Below, piece by piece: positions 39,800 to 64,000 of a DNA stretch of 64,000 nt. The first letter of the stretch is position 1. Each line of letters starts with the position of its first letter. Position numbers and translations under genes: made by a program. This stretch comes from Neocallimastix lanati (nom. inval.) (Eukaryota; Neocallimastigomycota; Neocallimastigomycetes; Neocallimastigales; Neocallimastigaceae), in contig JACVTC010000035.1 of assembly GCA_016946835.1 (NCBI GenBank), forward strand, positions 1,222,501 to 1,286,500. Reading direction: 5' to 3'. The notes under the pieces were generated by a model that worked only from the letters and a program-made list of their open reading frames with translations, ran no database searches and was not told the origin of the DNA.

Positions 39800-40973
39800 T
39801 ATTAATTTAATGTATGTATATATATATATATATTTATTTATTTAACGATAGCAATGTTATTTGAGCCTAAATTAATTGAAGGTGTAGATATTGATCCTCA
39901 TTTGATTAAGAAAGCTCAAAATTATTTAATTTTTCGTAATTCACTTATTAAATATAATGAGAAGGAGAAAGAAAGCAAGGAACAGGAAGAGAAAAAAAAA
40001 GAAATTGAAGAGGACTTAAAAGAAAAGAAAAATGAACAGATAAAAAATAATAAAGTTGAAAAAGAAAAAGATAACTTATTTTTTGATTATTATCCAATAT
40101 CTTGTCCTTTAACTATAGGAAGTATACCAATATTGCTTAATAATCAGCAAGATCTTCAAAAAATTTTTAACTCAAATAATAAAATATATAATGAAACAGA
40201 AATTTCAAATAATAAAATAGATATTGATAAAGATCTTGGAGAGAGCGCCTTAAAAAATAATACTAATGTTGAAAATAAAAATTCTAATAATCTTAAAATT
40301 GACAAAAATAGTTCCAATTTACTTTCAGATAATATTTCCTTTCCAAATAATATTTATTTTCGTGCTAGTGATTGGGTAAATGAGCCAATTATTGAAGATC
40401 AAAAAAATTCTTATGATATAATTATGGGGTATGATTTTATTAGATATATAATTATACTTTTAATAATATTTATTCAATCAATATATATATATATATATAT
40501 TTCCATAACATATTTAAATTATTAATATTATGAACATTTTAATTTAGGTTAAGTATTACAAAGTGGATTCATTTAAATTGGGCAGATTACGGAATAAAAC
40601 GTTTCTTTAATAAAGTATATGAATTACTGAATGATAATGGAATATTTATTTTAGAACCTCAACCTTTTTCAGGTTATTCAAGGAAAGCCAAAAATAATAA
40701 AGTATGAAATATTTATGAATATGAATATATATGATAAATTAAAATAAAATAAAAAAAAAATAACTAATATATTGATTATTATTTACTATTATTATTATTA
40801 TTATTATTTTTTTTTAGAAAATGCAAACGAATATTAATAATATTCAATTATATCCTGAAAATTTTCATCAATATTTAATAGAAACGGTTGGATTTAAAAA
40901 TTATGAATTACTAGGAAAGGGCTCTAATCAATCTAAAGGTTTCCAAAGAAATATTTATATTTATCGAAAATAA
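39212..40973 (+). CDS. Bin3/MePCE-family RNA methylphosphate-capping enzyme
   Basis: Four exons: 39212-39626, 39852-40428, 40548-40701 and 40818-40973, all GT-AG with matching phases, giving 433 residues. The start is the ATG after a short Asn-rich leader region. Family signs: [10 protein letters not shown] (about residue 91), the S-adenosylmethionine motif [11 protein letters not shown] (about 125), GVDIDPHLI (about 150), then after a charged, low-complexity insertion the hallmark [20 protein letters not shown] (about 332) and [11 protein letters not shown]. The last exon gives the C-terminal strand region with [10 protein letters not shown]. In this family the enzyme methylates the 5' gamma-phosphate of small RNAs (7SK in animals, U6 and telomerase-associated in fission yeast, or tRNA-His by relatives); the substrate here is unknown. 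A poly-Asn tract near residue 14 and the Lys/Glu-rich insertion around residue 170 are lineage features. Left-hand copy broken. Confidence 0.9.
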
Positions 40974-42945
40974 TTGCATCTTTTTATTTTTTATTTTTTA
41001 TATTTTTATTTTGTTTTTTTTATTTATTTTTTATTTACAAAATAAATAAATAATTAAAAATAAAAATAAAATAAAAGTAATAATAATAAAAAAAAAAATA
41101 AAAAAAAAAAAAAAATGAAGGAAATAATAAAATAAAAATAATTAATATTAATAATTTAAATATTACAGGTTAGAAATAATTTTTTTTAAAAATTATAATA
41201 TATTAAATGGGTGTTATTTGTGGCAATTTGTGGCTTTATATAAAAGTGGCACATTTAACGAAACCGCTTATGTAAAAGTGGCTTAAATTTATTAAATAAA
41301 TAAATATTTAATTTTTAAGATATTTTTTAATATTTTTTTTTTTTTAAAAATAATATTTATGATAAAATTTATTTAAATATTTCTTGAAAAATTTTATTAA
41401 ATGTACGTTTTCGTTTTTATATCAAAAGAAGCTGAACTTTTTTTCTAACGCCTTTTTTTAAATTTATTTTTTCGCTATTGATATAGATACATCAATTTCT
41501 TTTTCAAGATGATTATGTAAACCTTCATATATTATTATTATATTTTTTTAATTACCCTTTGTTTTTTGAAAAATTATACTTATTTATTTTTTTTTTTTTT
41601 TATATATTTATAATAAATTATTCTATATGTTTCACTTTTTTTTTTTTTTTTTTCCATTTTTTAATTTTTAATGGTTAAAAAAATAAAATATATTTAATTT
41701 TTTATAGTTTACTATATATATATATTTATTTTATTTTTTTATAATTTATTATTTAATTATTATATTTTTTGTTATTTATTTCATTTATTGCTTTTTTTGT
41801 TTATTTAGTTATTTTTTTTTATTTTTTTTAATGTTACAAACATAAATAATAAAGTGTTTATGAGAAAAATTTTTGGGAGGTGTGCATTTCACAAAATGTG
41901 GATTAAAATAGTTTTAAAAAATAAACATATAAAAAATAAATAAAATAAATAAATAAAATAAATAAATAAAAAATATTTAATAACTAATTAAAAAAATTGA
42001 ATAATTAACACATATAAATATTTCAAATATTATGGTTAATTATTTTTAACTAAAGTTAAAATTATTCATATATAATTTCTATGTAATTTTACATAAATTT
42101 ATGTTTAATCGTTAGATTCATAATTTTTATGTAATTATAAATGGTCATAAACTAACAGTAATAAATTTTGAAAATGAGTAATAATTTTTATGAATAAAAG
42201 ATAAAGTCATTTATTAATGGATGAAAAAAAAAAATATTTATAATTTCTCAATTCATATTATAATTTTATTAAATTATTTTGATATTATTTTAAATGATTT
42301 ATAAATTTCAAATTTCAAATTTTAAAATAATCTTTTTTTCAATTGATTTTTAGTTTGTAATATAAAAACTATTATAAACTTATATACTTTTTAACTCCCT
42401 TTAATAGTTTTAACTTTCAACTTTATTTTTTTTTTTTTTTTATTTTTATATAGATATAAAAATTAATTAAATAATTATTTTATTCAATAATTTTTAATAC
42501 ATTTACTAATATTAATGTAGAATATATTAATGTAAAAAAAATCTTTTTTTTTTTTTTTTTTAACATATTAAATTAAATATGTTAAATAATTAAATTAATT
42601 AAAAAATGCATTTATTATAAGAATTAAGCATAATTTTAAAAATTCGATAAATTAATAAAAAAAAAAGGAAAAAAAAAAAAAAAATAAAGTCATAAGTAAT
42701 AAATAATATTCATTAAATATACATATATAATATTAATATAATGAAATTTTAATAATAAAACAAAGAATAAATAATTTTTACTGGAAAAAAATTATACTAT
42801 TAAACTTTTTTTTTTATTATTTCATTTTTTTTTTTTTAAAAGTACAATATTAATTATATAAACATTAAAATTTTAATAGAACAAAGAAATAAAGAAAAGC
42901 AAACAAACAAATAAAAAAAAAATAAAAAAAATAAAATAAAATAAA

Positions 42946-42981
<36 letters not shown>

Positions 42982-43400
42982 ATGAAATACTTATTTTTAC
43001 AGAAGGTATTTAATATATAATTTATAATTTTAATAAAAAATTCATTGATAATTTATTAATTTGTTAAATACTCATTTGTAATTCTTTTTTTTCTTTTATA
43101 TATATATATATATAATTTATATTATTATAACTATTATTAATATTTATATTAATATTTTATATTATTCTTCGTAATTAGAATAATAAATAAAATAGAAATT
43201 TGTAATATAGTACGTATATTTAGAATAAATATACATTTTATTAACTAATTTTTAAATATTTATTTATTTTATTTTAAAGAGGAATATAATTAATAGTTTT
43301 ATAAAATTATTAGATAATTTATAATTGAAATTCCATTTTTTTTTCTTTTTTTATTTTTTTTTAAAAAAAAAAATAAAAAAATCATAGAATTAAATGAAAA
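40974..43400. other. Intergenic region between methyltransferase and ATG4
   Basis: Mostly A/T homopolymers. Non-random points: a short segment at 41210-41290 in which AAAAGTGGC occurs twice, and a relic at 41400-41610 related to 58215-58430. Long A-runs occur at 42900-42980. No gene is supported. Confidence 0.55.
41400..41610 (-). repeat. Decayed dispersed element, copy 1
   Basis: TTTTTATATCAAAAGAAGCT and GATATAGATACATCAATTTC in order match TTTTATATCCAAAGAAATT and GATATAAATACATCAAATTC at 58220-58310, with conserved spacing, and similarity fades beyond. On the minus strand both copies give weakly similar broken peptides (DVSISI against DVFISI). Probably remnants of one mobile element; family unknown. 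Confidence 0.5.
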
Positions 43401-45957
<2,557 letters not shown>

Positions 45958-46454
45958 AAAAAAAAAAAATTTTTTTATTCATAATAGTAATATTTATATA
46001 TTTTATCGTATTTATATTTGTTTATTAGAATTCCATTAAAAATGATTATTTTTATAAATCATTGTAATTAGAACATATATTAAATAATAATAACAACAAT
46101 AATAATATTTATTATAATAATAATTATAATCATAATAATTATAATAATATAACAATAATTAAAATAATAATAATTAAAATAATATAATAATAATAGTATT
46201 AATATAATGAAAATTATATTGACTATTACAATAATACAACCTCCAAAAAAGACGAAATAAAACAAATAATACACAGTATGTAATCTCAATTTATTTTATG
46301 TGTAGAAAAAATTTCATTATAAATGTTAATATTACAATATATATATATATATAAATTAATTTATTTTAAACTTAAATATAATGTTATGTAGTGATTAATA
46401 AAATAATTTTCGTATATTTATTACAAATTATTATTTTATAAAAAGATTTTTAGT

Positions 46455-46494
<40 letters not shown>

Positions 46495-46563
46495 CTATAT
46501 ATTGAAATTAATTCTAAAATTCTTAATAAATTGTTATAGTTTTTATTTTATTTTATTTTATTT

Positions 46564-46616
<53 letters not shown>

Positions 46617-46630
46617 CAATTTTAAGTTGT
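45958..46630. other. Convergent 3' flank between ATG4 and receptor gene
   Basis: AT-rich, with Asn-codon-like AAT runs (46080-46200) and two long T-runs (46456-46491, 46567-46616). Possible 3' UTR sequence of both genes. The AAT-rich part has stops in every frame I tried, so no gene is called. Confidence 0.5.
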
Positions 46631-52459
<5,829 letters not shown>

Positions 52460-52499
52460 AATGCTCTCTTTAATTTTGAGTTATATTATCATTAAAACA

Positions 52500-52557
<58 letters not shown>

Positions 52558-54369
52558 TAAATCATTAATAGTATGTTATCCAATTACAATAAATTAATAA
52601 AAAGGTAGTAAATAAAAAATTTAAATTTTGATTGTAAATAAAATAACAACTTTCTTCTTTTAAAAAAAATGTTGTAATTATAAAAATTTACAAAATTATA
52701 TGATATAGCTTAAAAAACTAAAGATAATTATTATAAAAAAAAAAAAAATTATAAACTTTATTTATTATAAAATGAAAAAATTTATTTAATTTTTCCATAC
52801 TAAATATTTACAATTATTATGGTTTTTTTTTTTTTTTTTTTTTTTAAAAAATTGGTATATTGTTTATTTTATAACCAAGGAAATGGAATTTTAATTTTTT
52901 TCACAGATATATTGATATATAATTATTTCAGATGATGAAATTAACTAAATATATAATATAAATTCTAATAATTTATATAATTATAAATTAATAATTCGTT
53001 TAATTTTTTTCAGATTTGAAATAATATTATAAAAATATATATAAAATTTGCTATTATTTTAATAATAATGAAAAATAATTTGTGTCTTTATATATATATA
53101 TATATATATAATTCATTTTATCAAAAATTGTAATATAATGATATTTTCAATTTTTATTATGAAAATACATTGTAGACATTAAAATGAATTTAAAATTTAT
53201 ATATTTTTCAATATATTTATGGAAGTTGATAATATCTAGTAAAATTTTATAAAAAAATTAAAAATATTAGAAAAATAAATTTTTAAAATTATCAAAAAAA
53301 AAAAAAAAAAAAAAAAAAAATAGAGATAAAATAGTATTATCAATTTTATTTCATTGATGTTAAAAAAAAAAAAAAACAGTTTTTATGAATTAGATATAAA
53401 AAAAGATTTTATTTTTTATTATTATTATGTCATGTTATTCTGTTATTCTATAATTTTTATTTTGAATGAATTGAATAATACATTTCCAACGTATCTATAT
53501 GCTGAGATCCATAATCAAGTTATTTTATTTTTTTTTTTCTAGTTATCATAAAATTTTTTCTTTTTCTTCTGTAAAACCTGCTTTGTTTGTGCTTTGAAAA
53601 TGAATTTTAATTTTTGATGCATCAATTATTTCCAATATTAGTGTTTAATTAATGTTAACGCTTTTACTTATAGCTGCAATTTTGATATCAAATCTTTATA
53701 ATTGTTAAAATAAAATAATAAACTTAAAGTTAGAATATTATATTACATTATAAATATTATAGTTTTGAAATTTTTTCAATTTTAAAATTAAACTTTTTGA
53801 ATTTCAATAATAATTAAATAGAACTTTTGTATCTATTATATATTTCAATATATATATATATATATTTCAATATATTTATTCAACGTAATTGAAAGAAATG
53901 GGGAAAAAATCAAAACTATAATATGATTCTTTCTATGTTTTTTTTTTTTTTTTTTTTTATTTTGTTACTATATTAATTTATTTTATGAAACAAATCATAC
54001 TAACTATATAAATAATAATTCGATCATTAATAATGATTTGGAAAAAAAAAATAGAATAAAATTAAAGTAACAAAAAAAAAAAAAAAGGTATTAATATTTT
54101 AAAACAATTTCTTATTTTTATTTTTTTTTTTATTTTAAGCCGAAATTATTGAGAACTTTAATTTTATTCATTTATTCATTTATATATATATATTTTAAAA
54201 AAACATTAAATTATTAAAAATAAAAAATATTATTTGAACATAATAATTTTTTAAATAGTGATGTGAAATAAAAGTTATATTTAAAATAAACTATATAAAT
54301 ATATTCAGAAAAAAGTTCATATGTAACAAATCTCACTTTCAGATTATGAGATTTCTATTTAAAGGAATT
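52460..54369. other. Upstream region of receptor gene, no gene seen
   Basis: Contains an (ATT)n microsatellite (52500-52557), long A/T runs, and around 53560-53690 a short segment whose minus strand gives a protein-like but isolated fragment (SKIKIHFQSTNKAGFTEEKE) after a stop. It is likely a promoter region plus relics. Confidence 0.45.
52500..52558. repeat. (ATT)n microsatellite
   Basis: About 19 units just upstream of the receptor start codon, in the likely 5' UTR or promoter. Confidence 0.95.
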
Positions 54370-55210
54370 CTTATCTTGGAGTAGGGTTTGAATTAAAAAC
54401 CTGAAAGATATTATAGTCTACTCCTTCAGAGGCATTGGCCATGCTGGCCTGTCTTACAGTATTTTCAGCGTTGACCAGCCTGGTTAGTTTGTTATATACT
54501 GTCGGAATAGCAATCCATGTTGAATACTAACCCTAGGCATAATTTCTGTAAAGAGAGCAGCAGATCTCACAAATAATGACGTTTTAGAATAATCACCAGA
54601 AGTGATTTGGATATTAAATAAATAAAACCATTCCATTCTTTTTTATAATCTAAATCGTTAATGTCTGCATCTCTTCTACCAAGAAGGAAGTTATATACTA
54701 GATACTACGTCACATATATATTTACACACTCATAATTTGAAAATTACTAATATTAGCACAATTACCACCATTTGACCTATTCATTACATTATTAGTCACA
54801 ATACTATTATTTTCACTATCACTAATATTAATATTCCTATTTTTACTATCAATATTATTACTATTATTAACAACACTATTGCTATTGTTATGATTATTAT
54901 TATTAATTTTATACACTTCATTACTACTATCAGAATTGATTCTACATTATTAATATCTACGACAATAGTGTTTACATTACTATTTATTGTTGGACAATAA
55001 TTGATAATTACAAATAATTTTTTTGTAAAGAATTTCAATATCTATGAATTATTTCATTCGGAATTCACGGAAAAGATAGTATTAGAAAACCAATGCTCCA
55101 ATTGAGGATTACAATTTTCTCTATAACAACAAGGACAACGTTCTGGCAGTCATCTTCAACCAAATTGGAAGCTTTGGCAATACGAGCATCGGAATTTATA
55201 TTCACTTCTA
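54370..55210 (-). pseudogene. LINE ORF2 C-terminal relic
   Basis: Read on the minus strand from 55210 to 54370, in the order expected for a LINE ORF2: YKFRC, then a zinc-knuckle fragment (ERCPCCYREN and LEHW; 55060-55150), an Asn/Asp/Ser-rich linker, NFLLGRRDADIND (54650-54700), KTSLFVRSAALFTEIM (54530-54580), and VNAENTVRQASMANASEG (54410-54480). Frameshifts lie near 55140 and near 54500. It is the same subfamily as the relic at 1-645 (for example the block around ACGTTTTAGAATAATC occurs in both) and distinct from the intact LINE at 1875-6140. Its GC-rich patch at 54400-54560 is this coding remnant. Confidence 0.7.
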
Positions 55211-55764
55211 GTTTTCTCAAATTATGTAATATATATCTATCATTTTTATTATTATTAAATATAAAACTATCATGAAAAAATTCTTATATATTTTTATAAA
55301 TTTTTAGAATTATAAAATATTACATTAATTTTTTATTAATTAATCTTATAATAAACATTGTAAATATTTTTAGTGATTTTAGATTTTTCATATATTTTTT
55401 ATTTTTCAAATTATCCAGTAAATCTTTAATGTATTACTTTTATTCTATATATAAAACATAAAACCATCTTTTAAATTTTTTATACAAATACAGTCCTATC
55501 TTTTTTTTTTTTTTTTTTTTTTTATAAAAAAAAAATTTAAAATTTTATTATATATATAATTTCAAATTATATAAAAAATATAATCTTATTATATAACTTG
55601 GATTTTAATAAATATTTAAACTTAATAAAAAAGAAGAAATAGTAAAAGTGAAAATTTGCATGAAAGTATAATTAAAAATTCTTTTTGTTTCGTATAATTC
55701 TATTAATATTAAAGTTAAAATTATTTCATTAAGTAAGATTTTGCATAAATCTAAAATATAAATG
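55211..55764. other. AT-rich spacer, nothing recognised
   Basis: Homopolymer-rich; no frame, repeat or RNA gene seen. Confidence 0.5.
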
Positions 55765-56609
55765 TAAAGTATAGATTGAATAAAATGAAATGAAATAAAA
55801 TAAAATAAAATAAAATAAAATAAATAGTAGAATATTAAATATAAAGTACAGATTGAATAAAATAAAATAAATAGTAGAATATTAAATATAAAGTACAGAT
55901 TGAATAAAATAAAATAAATAGTAGAATATTAAATATAAAGTACAGATTGAATAAAATAAAATAAATAGTAGAATATTAAATATAAAGTACAGATTGAATA
56001 AAATAAAATAAATAGTAGAATATTAAATATAAAGTACAGATTGAATAAAATAAAATAAATAGTAGAATATTAAATATAAAGTACAGATTGAATAAAATAA
56101 AATAAATAGTAGAATATTAAATATAAAGTACAGATTGAATAAAATAAAATAAATAGTAGAATATTAAATATAAAGTACAGATTGAATAAAATAAAATAAA
56201 TAGTAGAATATTAAATATAAAGTACAGATTGAATAAAATAAAATAAATAGTAGAATATTAAATATAAAGTACAGATTGAATAAAATAAAATAAATAGTAG
56301 AATATTAAATATAAAGTACAGATTGAATAAAATAAAATAAATAGTAGAATATTAAATATAAAGTACAGATTGAATAAAATAAAATAAATAGTAGAATATT
56401 AAATATAAAGTACAGATTGAATAAAATAAAATAAATAGTAGAATATTAAATATAAAGTACAGATTGAATAAAATAAAATAAATAGTAGAATATTAAATAT
56501 AAAGTACAGATTGAATAAAATAAAATAAATAGTAGAATATTAAATATAAAGTACAGATTGAATAAAATAAAATAAATAGTAGAATATTAAATATAAAGTA
56601 CAGATTGAA
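55765..56609. repeat. 47-bp minisatellite, about 17 units
   Basis: The unit TAGTAGAATATTAAATATAA, AGTACAGATT, GAATAAAATAAAATAAA recurs exactly every 47 bp from 55825 (55825, 55872, 55919 and so on to 56577). I see no substitutions between units. A diverged first unit (ATAGATTGAATAAAATGAAA) and AAAAT pentamers precede it at 55765-55824. The last unit is cut at 56609, directly before a copia-like coding fragment. Confidence 0.95.
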
Positions 56610-56621
56610 ATTAAATTAATA

Positions 56622-56757
56622 TTCATTGGCTATAACTCAATGATGGCAGATTAATTAACTAAAAGTGTTTCTGGACTCAAGCTTAAACATTTTGCTAATT
56701 TCATCATGGAAATGTTGAAAATACCGATGTTAGGGAAATGTCAAATATCGTAATTAT
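56622..56757 (+). pseudogene. Ty1/copia polyprotein C-terminus (RNase H end)
   Basis: The frame FIGYNSMMAD, stop, LTKSVSGLKLKHFANFI matches the conserved copia end (M-AD-LTKPL followed by K-F). The stop at 56651-56653 replaces the residue after Asp. The rest of the polyprotein is missing, as the minisatellite abuts it. The frame overlaps the probable LTR start at 56728. Confidence 0.7.
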
Positions 56758-56960
56758 GTTTTTAATTACATTGTACATTATACTACTTAATTAATTGTAA
56801 AATATTTTTATTTTATAGTATTATACAATAACTTTAAATGTTACTAATAATGTTAGGCTATTATAGAAATAATTATAAATAACATGTAATGACTTATTGA
56901 AAAAAAAAAAAAAAATAAAATAAAATAAAATAAATGAATAAGCATATATAATATAAATAT
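56728..56960 (+). mobile_element. Probable copia 3' LTR, right limit uncertain
   Basis: Begins TGTTAGGGAAATGTCAAATA just after the polyprotein end, the usual place and 5'-TG start of a copia LTR. I cannot find the second LTR or target duplications, and the A-run at 56900-56915 may lie inside or beyond it. Confidence 0.45.
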
Positions 56961-57124
56961 CGTTTCTTATTTTAACTGTTATATTTAGCAATTTCTAAAC
57001 CTGATTATAATTGATTATAATTTATTAGAATGTAGAGTATTTCAGAAAAGTGGATTTAGGAAAACGTGGCGTTTAAAATTTTAATGAATTAAAGAATAAA
57101 TAAATAAATAAACAACAATAAATA
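56961..57124. other. Spacer after the copia fragment
   Basis: A slightly GC-richer motif at 57031-57075 (AGTGGATTTAGGAAAACGTGG) may still belong to the LTR. No gene. Confidence 0.3.
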
Positions 57125-58635
<1,511 letters not shown>

Positions 58636-58800
58636 CCGGAGCATTTTAGCCCCCCTTCAAGATATAGGAATAAAAAGGTAGTCACAACACTTCGGTATAC
58701 CTTCGCATGGTTTGATATTGTTCTTGCTGGATGGCCTTACTGAGTTTTCGGTATTGGAGCTCTGACATGCATACTATTGCTGATAATTTTTTTTGTACAT
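58636..58800 (-). repeat. Dispersed repeat, copy C (diverged, inverted)
   Basis: The reverse complement has GTATGCATGTCAGAG, then CCGAAGTGTTGTGACTACC, then TCTTGAAGGGGGGCTA in the same order and spacing as 35927-36112. Overall divergence is clear, so this is an older insertion. Confidence 0.75.
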
Positions 58801-59140
58801 TTTTTCTCTAAGTTCCTTTTTCGTAACTTCCCTTTGAAGTGAGGCCAATATAACCTAACCCAATTTGATACTTTCTAGCTCTCACTTGGCAATTGAATAT
58901 CAGTCAGAAGGACTACTTTTGTAGAATTTATTTAAATGAATATGCACCTAATATGATAAGAATTCCCTCTGAATATATTAAATGAAAGTACTTGCACAAA
59001 CCTCTCGGGTTAACAGTTAGGACAGTGTCTTGTCCTTATCTGTATTACTTTAAAGATTAAGAATAATATATATAAAAGGAGGAGAAATAGTTACCTGTAA
59101 CCTACGGACTAACAACCAGGAGAGAACCTGATTCGATATG
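58801..59140. other. Unassigned mixed-composition segment
   Basis: About 340 bp more GC-rich than its flanks. CCTCTCGGGTTAACAGTTAGG (about 59000-59022) and CGGACTAACAACCAGGAGAG (about 59105-59124) are imperfect inverted partners. No coding frame, no tRNA fold found. Possibly part of the same decayed insertion as the repeat on its left. Confidence 0.4.
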
Positions 59141-60580
59141 CATCAAAAATTGTTTTATGAAATTATTTTGTTTTTTATTGTTTAAAAATAAAATATTTAT
59201 TAAATTAATTTGTAATTAATATTAAATTATTAATTATTTATTTATTTATTCTGAATAAATTATTAATATTTATTTATTTATTTAAATAAAAAATGTTTAT
59301 AAAATCGTTTTATATAATTATTTTTATTGATTTATTATTTTATTTAAAGTGTATAAAAAATATTAAAAAACGTGGTATTATATTATATTGCAAGCCATTT
59401 TCCAAAATACACAATCCCAAATTTATTTATTTACATATTTATTTATTTGAATATAATTATTTAAAAAAATTATGAATTTAAATAAAAGCCATATTACGAA
59501 ATGCAACGAATATAAATAATATTTAATTTAAATATTTTATATTATAAAATATTAATAGTATAAAAATATTTTATATAATTTAAAGAAATGAATTTTTTTT
59601 TTTTTTTAAATTTATTTCTAAATAGTAAATATTAAATTGGTGTGGAATTATATATATTTTAAATGTTTAATTAAAATACTAAACTAAATGTTCAGTTATA
59701 TTATAAAGAAATAAGTTATAGTAATAAATATTTATATATATATTAAAATATATAATAATAAACTTGTAATTAAATTATGAATATTAATAAAAATAATATA
59801 AATTATTATTAATTTTTTAAAAATATATATATATTAAATTACTATTATGTGATATATATTAAATTAATTACTAATTGTTGCACAAATAGAATTGTAGTAT
59901 ATAAACTTTTAAATTAATAAATAATAATATATTATATCTTCAATCTTATTCGATAAACTTTAATATATAATATTTTTAATTTTATATTATTATTTCATAA
60001 TAATAATTTTTTGTGGTATTAGTTATAAATTATTAAAATTATGGTTATTTTATTAATATATATTTGTTTTATCCTTTTTTTTTACCTTTATATTATATTA
60101 TAATTAGTTCAATTATTAGTATTATTTTATATATATATATTTTTTTTCTCTAAAAATATATTTTTTTTTATAATTTTAAATAATAGTAATAAAAATAAAA
60201 TAAAAAAAAAGTTTTTTTAAATTAAATAAATAATAATAATAATAAAAAAAAAAATAATAATAAAAAAAAATTATTATTTGAAGTAATTGAATAATGTTAA
60301 AAATATATAATAGAATGACGTAAAGTTTTTTAATATATATTGTCTTTAATTTTATTTATATTGTTTCTTTTTTTTCTTTTTTTTTTTTTTATTTTTTTTT
60401 TTCAATTATATTTTTTTTGAAATTTTAATTAAAAATTAAAAAAAAAAAAAATTAAGAAAAATAAATCAAAGTTAGTACCTATTTTAAATTATAAATTTAA
60501 TGAGATTATACATTTAAATAAATAAACACGCATATATTATAATAGTATTTATTTTATTTTATTTAATTTAAATAAAAATA
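59141..60580. other. AT-rich upstream region of the Asn-rich membrane protein gene
   Basis: Homopolymer and AT tracts. A 60-codon plus-strand frame at 59293-59475 starts with a hydrophobic, signal-like stretch (MFIKSFYIIIFIDLLFYLKC), but it is isolated and not called. T-rich sequence at 60360-60420 precedes the gene start. Confidence 0.45.

Positions 60581-64000
<3,420 letters not shown>

Larger units (their letters stand above)
35930..40740. repeat. Recent tandem duplication, unit of about 2.4 kb
   Basis: 35930 to about 38330 and 38331 to about 40740 are near-identical: dispersed repeat, hexamer tract, promoter region, and exons 1-3 with introns of a methyltransferase gene. The junction lies where the A-run in intron 3 of the first copy (38302-38326) meets the A-run bordering the dispersed repeat. 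Exon 4 exists only after the second copy. Differences are a few substitutions, 3-nt in-frame indels and repeat-length changes. This suggests unequal recombination between A-runs. Confidence 0.88.

Noticed and set aside
46080-46289. Asn-rich possible exon on the plus strand after ATG4
   Set aside because: Stops lie between any usable acceptor and the frame, and ATG4 already ends with a normal C-terminus at 45957.
54378-54424. tRNA-like arrangement: GGAGTAG paired with CTACTCC around an inner stem
   Set aside because: Only 47 nt, no anticodon arm and no canonical T-loop; the segment lies in the C-terminal coding remnant of a LINE.
55765-56609. CRISPR-like regular array
   Set aside because: Units are contiguous 47-bp tandem copies with no variable spacers, in a eukaryotic genome; it is a minisatellite.

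Overview
The window is nuclear DNA of an extremely AT-rich eukaryote with short GT-AG introns, poly-asparagine tracts and dispersed retroelements. I infer an anaerobic gut fungus (Neocallimastigomycota). The strongest reason is a gene joining a bacterial-type sugar-binding (solute-binding-protein) ectodomain to a class C seven-helix receptor, an architecture known from these fungi. A fungal-type homeobox gene, ATG4 and a Bin3/MePCE methyltransferase fit a fungus. Dictyostelium would match the base composition but not that receptor, so the taxon is an inference.

Layout. 1-7.2 kb is a retroelement cluster: rearranged LINE relics, a nearly complete LINE on the minus strand (endonuclease and reverse transcriptase in one frame, split by one stop codon), and a poly(A)-tailed relic of unknown origin. 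8.2-9.7 kb is a homeobox transcription factor gene (minus). From 9.7 to 35.9 kb I find no credible gene. This is about 26 kb of near-pure A/T with simple repeats, two long inverted repeats and a few more GC-rich relic islands. 35.9-41.0 kb holds a recent tandem duplication of a Bin3/MePCE-like RNA cap methyltransferase gene: the left copy lacks its last exon and carries a stop, the right copy is intact. 43.4-46.0 kb is a ten-exon ATG4 autophagy protease gene (plus). It converges on a 23-exon class C receptor gene (46.6-52.5 kb, minus). 54.3-59.1 kb is a second mobile-element region: LINE relic, a homogeneous 47-bp minisatellite of about 17 units, the end of a Ty1/copia element and a third copy of a dispersed repeat. 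From 60.6 kb to the window edge runs a long Asn-rich single-pass membrane protein gene, open at the right end.

The genes do not form a pathway. ATG4 acts in autophagy, the methyltransferase in small-RNA capping, the homeobox protein in transcription, and the receptor probably in sensing a small ligand outside the cell. Exon coordinates were worked out by hand from GT/AG sites, phase and family similarity; no alignment or transcript data were available.
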